A stretch of DNA of 64,000 nt from Microcoleus sp. FACHB-1515 (GCF_014696105.1 NZ_JACJPO010000023.1:1-64000), one strand, 5' to 3'; numbered from the stretch's first letter, positions 53,448 through 62,994 are shown. Notes: generated by a model from the letters alone, not told the origin. Program-made: numbers and translations.

Positions 53448-54464
53448 CTAGATCGAGTAGTACAGCGGAAATGCTTTCGCCTCCTTTGGCTTCACGTAGA
53501 CGCGCTGCTGAGGAGCAAGATTAAGTTCGTCGTAGCGATCGCGAGTCAAATGTGCGGTCACAACTTGCCCGTCGTCGAGCGTCAGTTCTGCTTGAATTTC
53601 CCAGCCGAGGTGAATCAAGCGGCTGACGCGAGCGGGAACCGTTGTGCCGTTTGGGTGAATATCCACCAGCACGTCTTGCGGACGCAGAAAAACGTTTGGG
53701 TGAGCCGACTCGAAGCCGTTCCCTTGAAAGATGTGGGAGTCACTGGGCAGCACGTTGACCGGGCCAATGAAGCTCATCACAAAAGCGCTGGCCGGATTGT
53801 CGTAGATTTCAGCAGGCGTGCCGATTTGCTCAACTCGGCCTTTGTTCATCACCACGATTTCGTCTGCAACTTCCATCGCTTCTTCCTGGTCGTGCGTCAC
53901 AAATACCGTTGTGACGTGAACTTCGTCATGCAGGCGACGCAGCCAAGCGCGAAGATCTTTGCGGACTTTGGCATCAAGTGCGCCAAACGGCTCATCGAGC
54001 AGCAACACTTTCGGCTCGACGGCCAAAGCGCGAGCGAGGGCGACCCGTTGCCGCTGTCCACCAGAAAGCTGCGAGGGATAGCGATCGCCCATGCCGCCAA
54101 GCTGCACCAGTTCCAGCAGTTCTTCGACTCTAGCCTTGACGCGATTTTTCGGCGTTTTGCGAATCTCCATGCCGAACGCAATGTTCTTGCGAACGGTCAA
54201 ATGCTTGAACAGGGCATAGTGCTGAAACACAAAGCCAATGTTGCGGTCTTGGACGCTGTCGTGGGTGGCATCTTTGCCCGTCAGCAAAATTCGACCTGTA
54301 TCGGGCATTTCCAATCCGGCAATCAAGCGCAACAGCGTTGATTTTCCTGATCCGGATGGCCCCAGCAGGGCAACGAGCGAACCCGTTTTAATTTCTAGAT
54401 CAACCTGGTCAACGGCCTGGAAGCTACCGAAATGCTTGGAAACGTTTTCAACAACAATGCCCAC
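53448..54464 (-). CDS. cysA: Sulfate/thiosulfate ABC transporter ATP-binding protein
   Basis: A 338-residue ATPase starting with GTG behind AGAGGT. Walker A is [16 protein letters not shown], the Q-loop is [12 protein letters not shown], the signature is [15 protein letters not shown] and Walker B is [32 protein letters not shown] completes the CysA/PotA-type core. The C-terminal TOBE-like domain has [19 protein letters not shown]. It powers the CysT-CysW channel. Unusually it is not in the sbpA-cysT-cysW operon but 4.5 kb away on the opposite strand. Confidence 0.95.
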   Translation of the reverse strand: MGIVVENVSKHFGSFQAVDQVDLEIKTGSLVALLGPSGSGKSTLLRLIAGLEMPDTGRILLTGKDATHDSVQDRNIGFVFQHYALFKHLTVRKNIAFGMEIRKTPKNRVKARVEELLELVQLGGMGDRYPSQLSGGQRQRVALARALAVEPKVLLLDEPFGALDAKVRKDLRAWLRRLHDEVHVTTVFVTHDQEEAMEVADEIVVMNKGRVEQIGTPAEIYDNPASAFVMSFIGPVNVLPSDSHIFQGNGFESAHPNVFLRPQDVLVDIHPNGTTVPARVSRLIHLGWEIQAELTLDDGQVVTAHLTRDRYDELNLAPQQRVYVKPKEAKAFPLYYSI

Positions 54465-54611
54465 TGAAGTGAACCTCTAGCTAGTGATGCGATCGAACCC
54501 GACGCCGCTGGACTGAATCTACAGTTTGCAGGTGGGATTACTGTGGATCTATATTACATTGACGATGCGATCGGCTGAAGACCCAGCCTCAGTATAGGCT
54601 TCTGCCATGCC

Positions 54612-55319
54612 TCAACGAACAGGAGTTTGCGAAGCAGGCGTTGCCTCTCGCTGAAGCAAAATCGATCGCAGCCCCACTGCTTTCGCGCCTTCATAGTCTT
54701 CTCTGAGACTATCACCGATATGCCATGCCGCTTCCGGAGCGCAATCGTGTTTCGCCAAGGCCGTTTCAAACATTTTTGCGTCAGGTTTCGCGGCTCCCAC
54801 CTCTGTTGAAATGGTCACCGAGGAAAAATATTCCGACAGGTGGAGTGCCGTCAAAACCGCATACAGACGTGAATCAAAATTCGAGATGATGCCAAGCTCG
54901 ATATTTTGCTGTCGCCAATGGCTCAGCGCGGCATAGATATCCGGGTAGACAAACCAAGGTGCAGCCGTCGTGAAGTGGTCATACAAAATGGCAAAGAACG
55001 CCTCGAAATCTTTGAACTGGCTGTAAACTCCGGCCTGCTGAAAGGTTTGCGCGGCGATCGCCCACCACCAGGCATATTCGCGATCGGGCACATCGGCAGG
55101 TGAAACGCCCGGAAACGCCATTGCCGGAGCGCCCCGAAAGCTTTCCAAAAACGTGCGATCGAGAATAGCTGGATTCACCATGACGCCAAACTGCTGCGCG
55201 AGATCGCTATACACCTGTCCAACGCTGCCCCGCACGCCAAACAGCGTCCCGACGGCATCGAGAAAAATCACCTGAGGTTGCGATATCGTTCCCTCTGCGC
55301 TGCGCGATCGATCTGCCAT
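54612..55319 (-). CDS. HAD-superfamily hydrolase
   Basis: A 235-residue cytoplasmic HAD phosphatase-like protein. Motif I is VIFLDAVGTLFG (Asp21; DxVGT instead of DxDGT, as in the REG-2/HDHD3 group). Motif II is ELGIISNFDSRLY and motif III/IV are VGAAKPDAKMF and HIGDSLREDYEGAKAVG. The cap is a C1 helical type. The second Asp of motif I is a Val, which is normal for this subgroup. Substrate unknown. Confidence 0.88.
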   Translation of the reverse strand: MADRSRSAEGTISQPQVIFLDAVGTLFGVRGSVGQVYSDLAQQFGVMVNPAILDRTFLESFRGAPAMAFPGVSPADVPDREYAWWWAIAAQTFQQAGVYSQFKDFEAFFAILYDHFTTAAPWFVYPDIYAALSHWRQQNIELGIISNFDSRLYAVLTALHLSEYFSSVTISTEVGAAKPDAKMFETALAKHDCAPEAAWHIGDSLREDYEGAKAVGLRSILLQREATPASQTPVR

Positions 55320-55364
55320 TCATGCCACTAACGCCACAGCAGCGATTATCGCAGAAGTGCGAGT

Positions 55365-56552
55365 TCAAGAGGCAAGCAGTTTGCGAATCGGCTGTGCAAG
55401 CCAGTTGAGGCCGACCTTAAGCTGATGGTCAAATGTCGGCATCCGATACAGATAGGCTAACCGCCGCGCTACATACGCCAACTGCCCGTCGAGCTTGATT
55501 CCCAAGCCGCTGAACGTCGCGTCATCTGTGCCCAGCGTCATCATTTCGCCAAGATACTGATAGCGGAACGGCAGTAAAGGTCGATCGCTCAAGCTCGCCC
55601 AAACGTTCCAGCCGCAGTATTCCGCTTGCTGAAACGCCGCTTGCGCTGTGCCAGGAACAAGTTGACCGTCGGCATCTCGACATTCGGCCAAATCGCCGAT
55701 CGCAAAAATGTCCAGCGCATCCACCGCTTGCAGCGTCGGTGTCACAACCACCTGTCCCCGCCGATTGTGCTTCAGCGGCAAATCTTGAACGACCTGAGCG
55801 ACCTTCGTGCCGATAGTCCACAGCACGATGTCAACAGGAATTGTATCGATCTGACCTTTGTAGGAAAGTGAGATGGTGTCAGGCGCGATCGCATCGACTT
55901 CAGTTTCAAGATCGATCCAGACTTTGCGATCGTTGAGCGCTTCCATTGCTGCCTCACGGTTGAAGTCGGCGGAAGTCGCTAGAATTTTGTCGCTTTTTTC
56001 GATGATGCGGAATCTGCCCCGACTGCCGAGTCGATCGGCCAGCTTGCAGGCCAATTCTACGCCACTGTAGCCTGCCCCGACGATCGCCACGCGAATTTTG
56101 TCTTTGTCCGACTGCTCAAGCTGGCGCAAGCGTTCCTGCAAGCGATAGGCATCTTCCAAGGTGCGAAACGGAATCGCAAATTCTTCGGCTCCGGGCACAA
56201 TTTCGAGGGGTGCTTCGCCGCCCAAAGCGAGGACGAGGCGATCGAACTCCAGCGTGGTTCCGGCTTCAAGCTGGACGCGCTTTCCCTCGACATCAATGCT
56301 CGACACCGCAGACTGAACAAACCGAATCCGCGTATCCGCCAGCAGTTCACCATAGGGCGGCGCAATTTCCCAGGTTTGCAGTTCGCCCGTCAGCAGTTCA
56401 TACAGCAGCGGCGAGAATAAGAAGCGATCGCGCTGATCGACCAAAACGATTTCCGGCGTTTGGCTCCAAGGAAGTTCGTTCAGCCGCAAAGCCGTGTAGA
56501 GGCCACCAAAGCCTCCACCAAGAATGACAATTCGAGCGGGTTGTTGAGTCAT
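55365..56552 (-). CDS. Type II NADH dehydrogenase-like FAD oxidoreductase
   Basis: A 395-residue flavoprotein with two Rossmann folds. FAD binding is at the N-terminus (RIVILGGGFGGLYTALRL) and at ALDIFAIGDLAEC. NAD(P)H binding is in the middle (RVAIVGAGYSGVELACKLAD). VLVDQRDRFLFSPLLYELLT and FQQAEYCGWNVWASL follow the NDH-2/NdbB layout. It would oxidise NAD(P)H and reduce plastoquinone or a related quinone at the membrane surface, although the C-terminal anchoring helix is not obvious. It is near the HAD hydrolase gene but separate. Confidence 0.88.
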   Translation of the reverse strand: MTQQPARIVILGGGFGGLYTALRLNELPWSQTPEIVLVDQRDRFLFSPLLYELLTGELQTWEIAPPYGELLADTRIRFVQSAVSSIDVEGKRVQLEAGTTLEFDRLVLALGGEAPLEIVPGAEEFAIPFRTLEDAYRLQERLRQLEQSDKDKIRVAIVGAGYSGVELACKLADRLGSRGRFRIIEKSDKILATSADFNREAAMEALNDRKVWIDLETEVDAIAPDTISLSYKGQIDTIPVDIVLWTIGTKVAQVVQDLPLKHNRRGQVVVTPTLQAVDALDIFAIGDLAECRDADGQLVPGTAQAAFQQAEYCGWNVWASLSDRPLLPFRYQYLGEMMTLGTDDATFSGLGIKLDGQLAYVARRLAYLYRMPTFDHQLKVGLNWLAQPIRKLLAS

Positions 56553-56629
56553 ATCTAGTCGATCGCGCTTTCCTCCAGGATAGCCGTTCTACTCAGCGGC
56601 AGTGGATGTTGGGTTGCGCCAAAACCGAA

Positions 56630-57067
56630 TTAGGGTCGGTAACTTTCTTGGTAGTTATAGCGAACATTTCCGGTGGGGCGATCGAACACGGCATAGGCCG
56701 TCACTGAAAACGGCAGCGCGTCAAACGAGGTGCTGGGAAATGGATAGGTTCCTGGCGGCAGTCGCCGCGTGAATTGTTGCTGGGGTCGTCCGCCGTCAAC
56801 GCTGCCATAGAGCGAGTAGGTCAGCGTGCCGCCGCGAACAATCAGTCGTCCAGAACTGCTAGATGCTGAAACGCCAGGTGCAAGGGTGAATTTAATCACA
56901 TCTTTGCGATCGGAGCGACCAATCACACCGCTGGCACGAATCGAAGTTTGCGTCGAAAAACTCGTAAACGTTCCCAGGTCGCGAGCAGTGGCAAAGCTGT
57001 TATCGCGATTGCTAAAGCTGCGCGATCGCAGGTTTACAGCGGTGCGATCGATTTGAGATTGACGCAT
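56630..57067 (-). CDS. PPC-like small protein of unknown function
   Basis: A 145-residue protein that looks like a single PPC-type beta-sandwich: DNSFATARDLGTFTSF, GRSDRKDVIKFTLAPG, GTLTYSLYGS and FSVTAYAVFDRPTGNVRY. Its start resembles the N-terminal part of the DUF4394 protein at 38028-39125 and of other cyanobacterial RTX-type secreted proteins. No signal peptide is visible. Function unknown. Confidence 0.65.
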   Translation of the reverse strand: MRQSQIDRTAVNLRSRSFSNRDNSFATARDLGTFTSFSTQTSIRASGVIGRSDRKDVIKFTLAPGVSASSSSGRLIVRGGTLTYSLYGSVDGGRPQQQFTRRLPPGTYPFPSTSFDALPFSVTAYAVFDRPTGNVRYNYQESYRP

Positions 57068-57190
57068 CAGTTACCCTATTGTGAAATCGATTTCAAGCAT
57101 GATGATAAAGCTTGCGGTGCTTCGATTGCAAACTGTATTTATTTTGAATTTCTATAGAGTTTCTGTGGGCTTATAGTCACGCTTAAACAA

Positions 57191-57216
57191 AATGCTGCCT
57201 CGATTGAGGCAGCATT
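57191..57216. terminator. Terminator hairpin downstream of the coiled-coil gene
   Basis: AATGCTGCCTC, loop GATT, GAGGCAGCATT, a perfect 11-base stem 25 bases beyond the minus-strand stop. GATTAAC-N5-GTTAATC lies beside it at 57222-57240. TTGTTT follows on the minus strand. Confidence 0.75.
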
Positions 57217-57240
57217 ACTTAAGATTAACCCAGCGTTAAT

Positions 57241-58035
57241 CTACTTCTTCCGCTCGTTGAGTTTTTCTTGAAACAGATCGGTTGCGATCGACAAAGCTTC
57301 TTTCAGCAGTTGACGAACGCGCCGTTCTTTTTGGGCGATCGCGGTTCCGGCTTCACCTAGTTTCGCATCCAGTTCTGCACTCTTTTGGCGAACTTGTTCA
57401 GCCGCCGCTTCGCCCTGGGGACGCGCTTTCACGTACCAGTCTTTTGCCGTATCAAGATGCTGATTGACTTCTTCAAAGCGTTCGCCATAGCGGGCAGCAA
57501 GATTGGCTTGCAAAATCGAAAGTTGGGCTTGAAGCTGGGCGTAGCGCTTTCTCAAAACAGAATCCTCATCAGTGTTTTTGAACGCATCTTTTAGCTCATT
57601 AAGAATCGATTCGATCGACGATCGCGACGAAGCTGGCGTTTCTTTTGTCGTGTCTTCAATGCCGTCAAGTGCCGCATGAATTTCAGTTTCCAATGCTTGT
57701 TCGTCGGAATCAATTTGTGACTGAAGCTGACGGACTTCTTCTTGATTTTTGGCGATCGATTCGCGCCGAGCATTGCTGATGCCGCTCACCACACCTTGAA
57801 TCGCTGCGGTAATTTCTTCCTGGCTTTCTTTGCCGCGCTCTTGTACTTCTTCAACAACAGTGGAAACGGCATCTTTGACGATCGTGCGAATTTCGCCCGA
57901 CCCGCCTTTGAATTCGCTGATTGCTGCCGACACTGCTGCCTGGACAATTTCGCGAATCCGATCCGATCGCAATTTTCCTTCTTCTTTCGCTCGCTTCAAA
58001 TCACTCGATAGCTGTTCTTTCATGGATTCAGGCAT
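57241..58035 (-). CDS. Long coiled-coil protein of unknown function
   Basis: A 264-residue, highly charged protein with no hydrophobic segment. Heptad patterns run through most of it (KEQLSSDLKRAKEEGKLRSD, EEVRQLQSQIDSDEQALETE, YAQLQAQLSILQANLAARYG). AGGAGAAAGTG before the ATG fixes the start at 58035 rather than a GTG one codon earlier. Comparable proteins are annotated as uncharacterised or loosely histidine-kinase-like in cyanobacteria; nothing here supports kinase activity. A structural or phasin-like role is possible. Confidence 0.7.
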   Translation of the reverse strand: MPESMKEQLSSDLKRAKEEGKLRSDRIREIVQAAVSAAISEFKGGSGEIRTIVKDAVSTVVEEVQERGKESQEEITAAIQGVVSGISNARRESIAKNQEEVRQLQSQIDSDEQALETEIHAALDGIEDTTKETPASSRSSIESILNELKDAFKNTDEDSVLRKRYAQLQAQLSILQANLAARYGERFEEVNQHLDTAKDWYVKARPQGEAAAEQVRQKSAELDAKLGEAGTAIAQKERRVRQLLKEALSIATDLFQEKLNERKK

Positions 58036-58258
58036 CACTTTCTCCTGATGAACTGCATGAATAAAATTAAAGTAATCTGCTAGTTCTTACTTTAATCATG
58101 CATTAGACAAGATCGATCATGACCTGTCTTTTGGCAGATCACAGGATGCGGGTTTCCACACTTAAACCGATCGCCACAGTTCGGTTACAAATTTTTTGAT
58201 TCAAAGAGTGCATTCGATCGCTGCAACTTTCCTTTCACAGCAGGCGAATTTCCAGCAA

Positions 58259-58301
58259 TAAAAAATACCAAGAAGTGCAATTCAAGCTGACTTCTTGGTA
58301 T
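58259..58301 (-). terminator. Intrinsic terminator of the rhodanese-like gene
   Basis: ATACCAAGAAGT and ACTTCTTGGTAT are 12-base perfect arms around a 13-base loop, 29 bases beyond the minus-strand stop. The minus strand continues TTTTTATTG. This is a proper rho-independent terminator. Confidence 0.85.
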
Positions 58302-58329
58302 GTGAACTTAGAGAGAGGGAAAAGTCAAA

Positions 58330-58875
58330 TTACTTCATCGACTTTTGCTTGTCGGTGTCTTCTTTGTATTCCTTCAAGCGATCGAAGACGTTGTAAGCGC
58401 CAGCCGAAAGTTCTTCGCCTGCGGTGCTGGTTCCTTCGATCGAACCGTGAATATCTTCAAATGCATACAGGCCGCCTTTGAGTTCCGAAACGCGAGTAAA
58501 GCCAGCGCTGCGAAGCATTTGAGCCGCTTCCGCAGTTTGAGCATCATTTTCGCCATAAACGTAGATGTCGCGATTCGATTCCAAGCTGGATTTAGCGCGA
58601 TCGACCAGTCCTGACAGTTCCATCGATTGAGCGCCCATGATGTGCCGTGCGTTGAAAGCTTCGCGATCGCGTACATCCAAAATGGTCAGCGCAGGTTCGC
58701 CCCAGTCCAAGCGCGATTTCAGTTCATGAGCGGTCGATTGCGTGTGAAATCCGGGCGGCTGCGGCGTCACATTTGGCATGTCTTTCTTCGCCTGCACAAT
58801 GCCCTGCTCCAACTTATCTTGAGCCTTTTCAATTTTGTCGTTTGCGTTCTCGAAATTCTCTTTGATATCAGCCAT
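58330..58875 (-). CDS. Rhodanese-like domain protein lacking the catalytic cysteine
   Basis: A 181-residue protein. A charged N-terminal helix (MADIKENFENANDKIEKAQD) resembles CsbD-like stress peptides. A rhodanese fold follows (about 65-150): LTILDVRDREAFNARHIMGA, then DIYVYGENDAQTAEAAQML where active enzymes have VxYCxxGxRS, so the nucleophilic Cys is absent. FTRVSELKGGLYAFED ends the domain. A binding or regulatory role is more likely than sulfur transfer. The start at 58875 is preferred over 22 codons upstream. Confidence 0.8.
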   Translation of the reverse strand: MADIKENFENANDKIEKAQDKLEQGIVQAKKDMPNVTPQPPGFHTQSTAHELKSRLDWGEPALTILDVRDREAFNARHIMGAQSMELSGLVDRAKSSLESNRDIYVYGENDAQTAEAAQMLRSAGFTRVSELKGGLYAFEDIHGSIEGTSTAGEELSAGAYNVFDRLKEYKEDTDKQKSMK

Positions 58876-59000
58876 TGTTGAAATACCTCTGTATAACCAA
58901 TTTCTGTTAGAAAATGTAGCAGTCGCTTCAAGTCGATTCATCTTTCCACAGGGAGAATCAGCCCGCCACGAATATCCAACTCCTGACCTAGACTGAAGTT

Positions 59001-60677
59001 ATGGCAAGCATTCAACCCTTACCGAAAGAGGTCATTCATCTAATTGCAGCAGGGGAAGTAATTGATTCTCTTGCGGCTGTCGTGCGTGAACTGGTCGAGA
59101 ACGCGATCGATGCCCAAGCCACTCGAATTTCGATCGCCCTTTGGCCGGAACAGTGGCGTGTCCGCGTCAGCGACAACGGCTGCGGCATGAGCTTGACCGA
59201 CCTGAAACAAGCCGCAACCGCCCACAGCACCAGCAAAATTTCCTCCAGTCGCGATTTGTGGTGCATCCACAGCCTCGGCTTTCGCGGCGAAGCGCTACAC
59301 AGCTTGGCGCAACTGGCAGACCTGGAAATTTGCAGTCGTGCCGCAGATGAACCGGATGGCTATCAGATCAGCTACGACCATCAAGGACACGCTGAGACAA
59401 TTGCCCCGATCGCGATCGCAGCCGGATCGATCGTCACCGTTTCCAATCTGTTTGCCACATTGCCAACGCGCAGACAGGGCGTTCTTCCCGCTCAACAGTG
59501 GCGCAGCGTTCAAACAATGATTCAAAATTTAGCGCTGTGTCATCCGCAAATCACCTGGCAGATCGAGCAGAACGATCGGCCTTGGCTTTCGCTTTGGGCA
59601 GGCGGCACCGCCAAGCAAATTTTGCCGCAGCTTTTGCGCGAAGTGCAGCCGACCGATCTTGGCGAATATACGCAAAGCATCACCGTTGATGGCGAGTATT
59701 CCACCGCTGCCACTGCTTCGCTCTATGTCCTCGCCGGACTGCCCGATCGCTGTCATCGCCACCGTCCCGACTGGATTCGCATCGCCGTGAATGGCCGCAT
59801 GGTACGTCTGCCGGAATTAGAGCAAGCTGTTTTCAGTGCGTTTCGGCGGACGCTGCCTCGCGATCGCCATCCCGTCTGTCTTTTGCATCTCCGCACTCAG
59901 CCCGACCAGATCGACTGGAATCGCCATCCCGCCAAAGCCGAAATTTTTCTGCATCACCTCAGCGCGTGGCAAACTGCGGCGAAGAGCGCGATCGAGCAAA
60001 CCCTGAGCAGTGCCCTTTTGCCCGATGCGGCTCACGTCGAGCGGGTGACGGGCGTGATCAAAGCGGCAGAAGCCGGAGGAGTGTATGGATCGTCGCGATC
60101 GATCCCAGAACCCGAACCGGAACCGGAGAAACCACTGATTGAACTTAAGGCGATCGCTCAGGTTCACGGCATGTATGTCTTGGTCGAACATCCCACCGGA
60201 ATGTGGCTAATCGAGCAGCACATCGCCCACGAGCGGATTTTGTATGAGCAACTGTGCGACAGATGGGAGATTGTGCCGCTCGAACCACCGATGATTCTTG
60301 AACAGCTATCGCCGCTTCAGCGCGAACAGCTACAGCGGGTTGGCCTGGAAGTTGAGCCGTTTGGCGATCGACTCTGGGCAGTGCGATCGGCTCCGGCTGT
60401 TTTGAGCGGGCGATCGGACTGTGCCGATGCGCTGCTGGAACTCAGTCAAGGCGGCGATCTGGAATCTGCGCTGGTTGCAACTGCCTGTCGTACCGCAATT
60501 CGCAATGGCATCTCACTCACACCGGAAGCGATGCAAACTCTGGTTGACCAGTGGCAGCAAACGCGCCATCCGCACACCTGTCCACACGGTCGCCCGATCT
60601 ATCTCTCACTGGAAGAATCGAGCCTGTCAAAATTCTTTCGCCGCCATTGGGTGATCGGCAAAAGTCACGGAATCTAG
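59001..60677 (+). CDS. mutL: DNA mismatch repair protein MutL
   Basis: A 558-residue MutL. The N-terminal GHKL ATPase has LIAAGEVIDSLAAVVRELVE, VRVSDNGCGM and HSLGFRGEALHSLAQ, with HSTSKI between. The C-terminal dimerisation domain carries EQHIAHERILYEQL (the DQHAxxE endonuclease motif with Asp replaced by Glu), ACRTAIRNG and CPHGRP. These suggest a MutL-alpha-like nicking type. There is no partner mutS nearby. It lies divergent from the rhodanese gene. Confidence 0.95.
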   Translation: MASIQPLPKEVIHLIAAGEVIDSLAAVVRELVENAIDAQATRISIALWPEQWRVRVSDNGCGMSLTDLKQAATAHSTSKISSSRDLWCIHSLGFRGEALHSLAQLADLEICSRAADEPDGYQISYDHQGHAETIAPIAIAAGSIVTVSNLFATLPTRRQGVLPAQQWRSVQTMIQNLALCHPQITWQIEQNDRPWLSLWAGGTAKQILPQLLREVQPTDLGEYTQSITVDGEYSTAATASLYVLAGLPDRCHRHRPDWIRIAVNGRMVRLPELEQAVFSAFRRTLPRDRHPVCLLHLRTQPDQIDWNRHPAKAEIFLHHLSAWQTAAKSAIEQTLSSALLPDAAHVERVTGVIKAAEAGGVYGSSRSIPEPEPEPEKPLIELKAIAQVHGMYVLVEHPTGMWLIEQHIAHERILYEQLCDRWEIVPLEPPMILEQLSPLQREQLQRVGLEVEPFGDRLWAVRSAPAVLSGRSDCADALLELSQGGDLESALVATACRTAIRNGISLTPEAMQTLVDQWQQTRHPHTCPHGRPIYLSLEESSLSKFFRRHWVIGKSHGI

Positions 60678-60700
60678 ATTCAAGGGAGCGATCGCACCAC

Positions 60701-60735
60701 AAAAAAGCAGAGCCAGAAATTTTCTAGCCCTGCTT
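60701..60735 (-). terminator. Terminator of the RTX-repeat gene
   Basis: AAGCAG/CTGCTT, GC/GC and AGAAA/TTTCT pair in sequence with small mismatches. A run of six A residues at 60701 gives a T-run for minus-strand transcripts. It lies between the convergent mutL and RTX genes and may serve both. Confidence 0.65.
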
Positions 60736-60757
60736 CACGATTGAGTGAAATTGCCGT

Positions 60758-62749
60758 TTATGCGATCACCACAAAGTTAGCTTGCGAGAGTTGCGGCGCT
60801 CCTGTAACGGTTGCAAACTGCGTACCCGTTCCTGCTCCTGCTCGGTCTGCGTTGTAGAACAAAGCGCCACTTTGCGAATTGTAAACAATCACTGCGCTGC
60901 TGCTTGCAACCCCAGTATCGCTGCCAACACTTGCAAAGTCCCCACTGCCAATTAACTCAATGCCAAGCTGCGGTACAGGTTGAGTAGCTCCGAGTGCAGT
61001 AAAGGTCGCCTTGCTCAGAACGATGACATCGCTAAGCAGGGGATTTTGATTCTGTGTGAAGTCGCTGATGGTATCCACTCCCAAATCGGCGCTGTTGAAG
61101 GCGCGACCACCCACAACCGTTGATCCGAGGATCAGGCCGCTCGCAAAGATGAAGCGATCGCCGCCAGCACCGCCTGTCAGCGCGTCGTTGCCAAAGCCAC
61201 CCAGCAGGTTGTCATTCCCGTCACCGCCGAGCAGCGTATCGGCTGCACCCGTCGTAGCAGGCTGCGGTTGCAACGAAACTGGGTCAAAAGCGATGTCTCC
61301 AATTAGCGTATCGTCCCCTTCGTTGCCAGTGAGCGTGTTGCTGCCCACATTGCCTGCGATCGTGTTGTCTAGGTTGTTGCCCGTTGCGTTGACATTGGCA
61401 GTACCAAGGACGCCCACTGTTTCAACATTGTCAAAATCGGCGATGCTGACACTGGTTAGCGACCCCACCGTGTCATTTCCCGCACCTACTTCTTCAGAAA
61501 CAATATCGCCAGCATCAATCAGGTAAATATCATTGCCTGCGCCACCTGCGAGATTATCCACCTGTGCATCTGCACCGCCATTCGGTTCCAACAAACCAGA
61601 ACCACCAACCAAAAGGTCGTTGCCTGCGCCGCCTGAAAGCTCATCGGCTCCGGCTCCACCAAACAGTCGATCGTTGCCCGCGCCGCCGTTGAGAACGTCA
61701 TCGCCCGCATTGCCACCGATTTCATCATTGCCCTCACCACCATCGATCGTGTTTTCGCTGGCGTTGCCTTCAATATCGTTGTTTAGCGCGTTGCCGATGA
61801 TGTTGATTTCAAGAGAAGCGTCGTCAGCGAACGTATCTTCAACGTTGGCTGCCATCGTCAACGTCAAATCAACGTAGCCTGTCGCAACAATTAGATCCCT
61901 ATCCTCGTTTGCAGCTTCAATCACCACATCAGTTTCATCATTGATGCGGTAGATATCGTCACCCGTGCCGCCAACCAGCGTATCTGTTCCCAGTCCGCCG
62001 TCCAGGTCGTCGTTGCCGCCTCTGCCTTCGATGCGGTTGTTGGCATCGTTGCCGCCAAACAAGTTGTCGAGGTCGTTGCCTGTGCCGTTGATCGCTGCCG
62101 TGCCAATCAGCCTCAGCGTTTCCACATTCGCGCCGATCGTATAGCTAATGGTCGATCGAACGCGATCGAACCCTTCGTTTGCGGCTTCCACGATCACATC
62201 GCTAATGCTATCGACAAAGTAGGTATCGTCGCCTACGCCGCCCTTGAGAGTATCGTTGCCAATGCCGCCGTCCAGCGAGTCATTGCCAACGAGTCCGACC
62301 AGTTCATCATCGCCTGCACCGCCAATCAGCGTGTCGTTGCCATCGTCACCTTCGATCAGGTTGTTCAAGATGTTGCCCACTCCCACTAAATCCGCAGTTC
62401 CAGCAAGCAGCAGGTTTTCGACATTGTTGCCCAAGGTGTAGCTGATAGTGGAAACGACGCTATCTTGACGGCCTTGGCTGCCGCCTTCAATGACGCGATC
62501 GCCTGCCGAGTTCACTACATAAATGTCATTGCCCGCGCCGCCGAGCATTTGGTCGTCGCCTGCCCCACCGTCTAGCGTGTCGTTGCCCGTGCCGCCATTC
62601 AGGATGTCGTTGCCTCCCAGCCCTTGTAGGGTATCGTTTCCACCAAAACCCAAGATGCGATCGCGACCATTGGTTCCTCGAAGGCGGTTGTTGCGATTGT
62701 TGCCACGAATTTGTCTGATCCGACGGTTGACTCTACGACGAAGTGACAT
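60758..62749 (-). CDS. RTX (hemolysin-type) calcium-binding repeat protein
   Basis: A 663-residue protein with a very basic N-terminus (MSLRRRVNRRIRQIRGNNRN) followed by many GGxGxDxLx nonapeptides, such as GFGGNDTLQGLGGNDILNGG and GGAGDDQMLGGAGNDIYVV. They come in blocks separated by beta-strand segments containing ENLLLxGTAD. The C-terminus (residues about 540-663, FIFASGLILG, DTISDFTQNQ, FYNADRAGAG) is the usual type-I-secretion-like end. It should be exported, bind calcium and lie on the cell surface. No type I secretion genes are adjacent. Confidence 0.93.
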   Translation of the reverse strand: MSLRRRVNRRIRQIRGNNRNNRLRGTNGRDRILGFGGNDTLQGLGGNDILNGGTGNDTLDGGAGDDQMLGGAGNDIYVVNSAGDRVIEGGSQGRQDSVVSTISYTLGNNVENLLLAGTADLVGVGNILNNLIEGDDGNDTLIGGAGDDELVGLVGNDSLDGGIGNDTLKGGVGDDTYFVDSISDVIVEAANEGFDRVRSTISYTIGANVETLRLIGTAAINGTGNDLDNLFGGNDANNRIEGRGGNDDLDGGLGTDTLVGGTGDDIYRINDETDVVIEAANEDRDLIVATGYVDLTLTMAANVEDTFADDASLEINIIGNALNNDIEGNASENTIDGGEGNDEIGGNAGDDVLNGGAGNDRLFGGAGADELSGGAGNDLLVGGSGLLEPNGGADAQVDNLAGGAGNDIYLIDAGDIVSEEVGAGNDTVGSLTSVSIADFDNVETVGVLGTANVNATGNNLDNTIAGNVGSNTLTGNEGDDTLIGDIAFDPVSLQPQPATTGAADTLLGGDGNDNLLGGFGNDALTGGAGGDRFIFASGLILGSTVVGGRAFNSADLGVDTISDFTQNQNPLLSDVIVLSKATFTALGATQPVPQLGIELIGSGDFASVGSDTGVASSSAVIVYNSQSGALFYNADRAGAGTGTQFATVTGAPQLSQANFVVIA

Positions 62750-62957
62750 ATAGAACTTTTCCTAGCTGAAATCGAAAGATTCGGTCTCAGTCTAGGGGTA
62801 CAAATCTTACGAAAAGTTCAGCAAAACTACGCAAATAGTTCGGTAAATGTATTGAAGGATACGGAGATTACAGTAGACCTGAAATAATAGCGACGAAAGA
62901 ATAGTCTGTACCGATCGCGAAGCTTAGGATCGCGGATGGATAAAAACCTGGTTTTTG

Positions 62958-62994
62958 TTCTTTGAAAGCGCGGCAAAATTGCACTTTCAAAGAA
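62958..62994. repeat. Perfect inverted repeat upstream of the RTX gene
   Basis: TTCTTTGAAAG and CTTTCAAAGAA are 11-base perfect arms around 15 bases. It lies 50 bases beyond the psb28-like stop and about 210 bases upstream of the RTX start, so it may end the former transcript. The remaining bases of 62750-63044 hold no gene. Confidence 0.5.

Noticed and set aside
53400-54341. Long plus-strand open frame of 313 codons
   Set aside because: It lies wholly antisense to cysA, which has all ABC ATPase motifs. The frame has no domain pattern and no ribosome site.
61056-61526. Plus-strand Pro/Ser-rich frame
   Set aside because: It is antisense to the RTX repeats and arises from the periodic GGxGxD codons.
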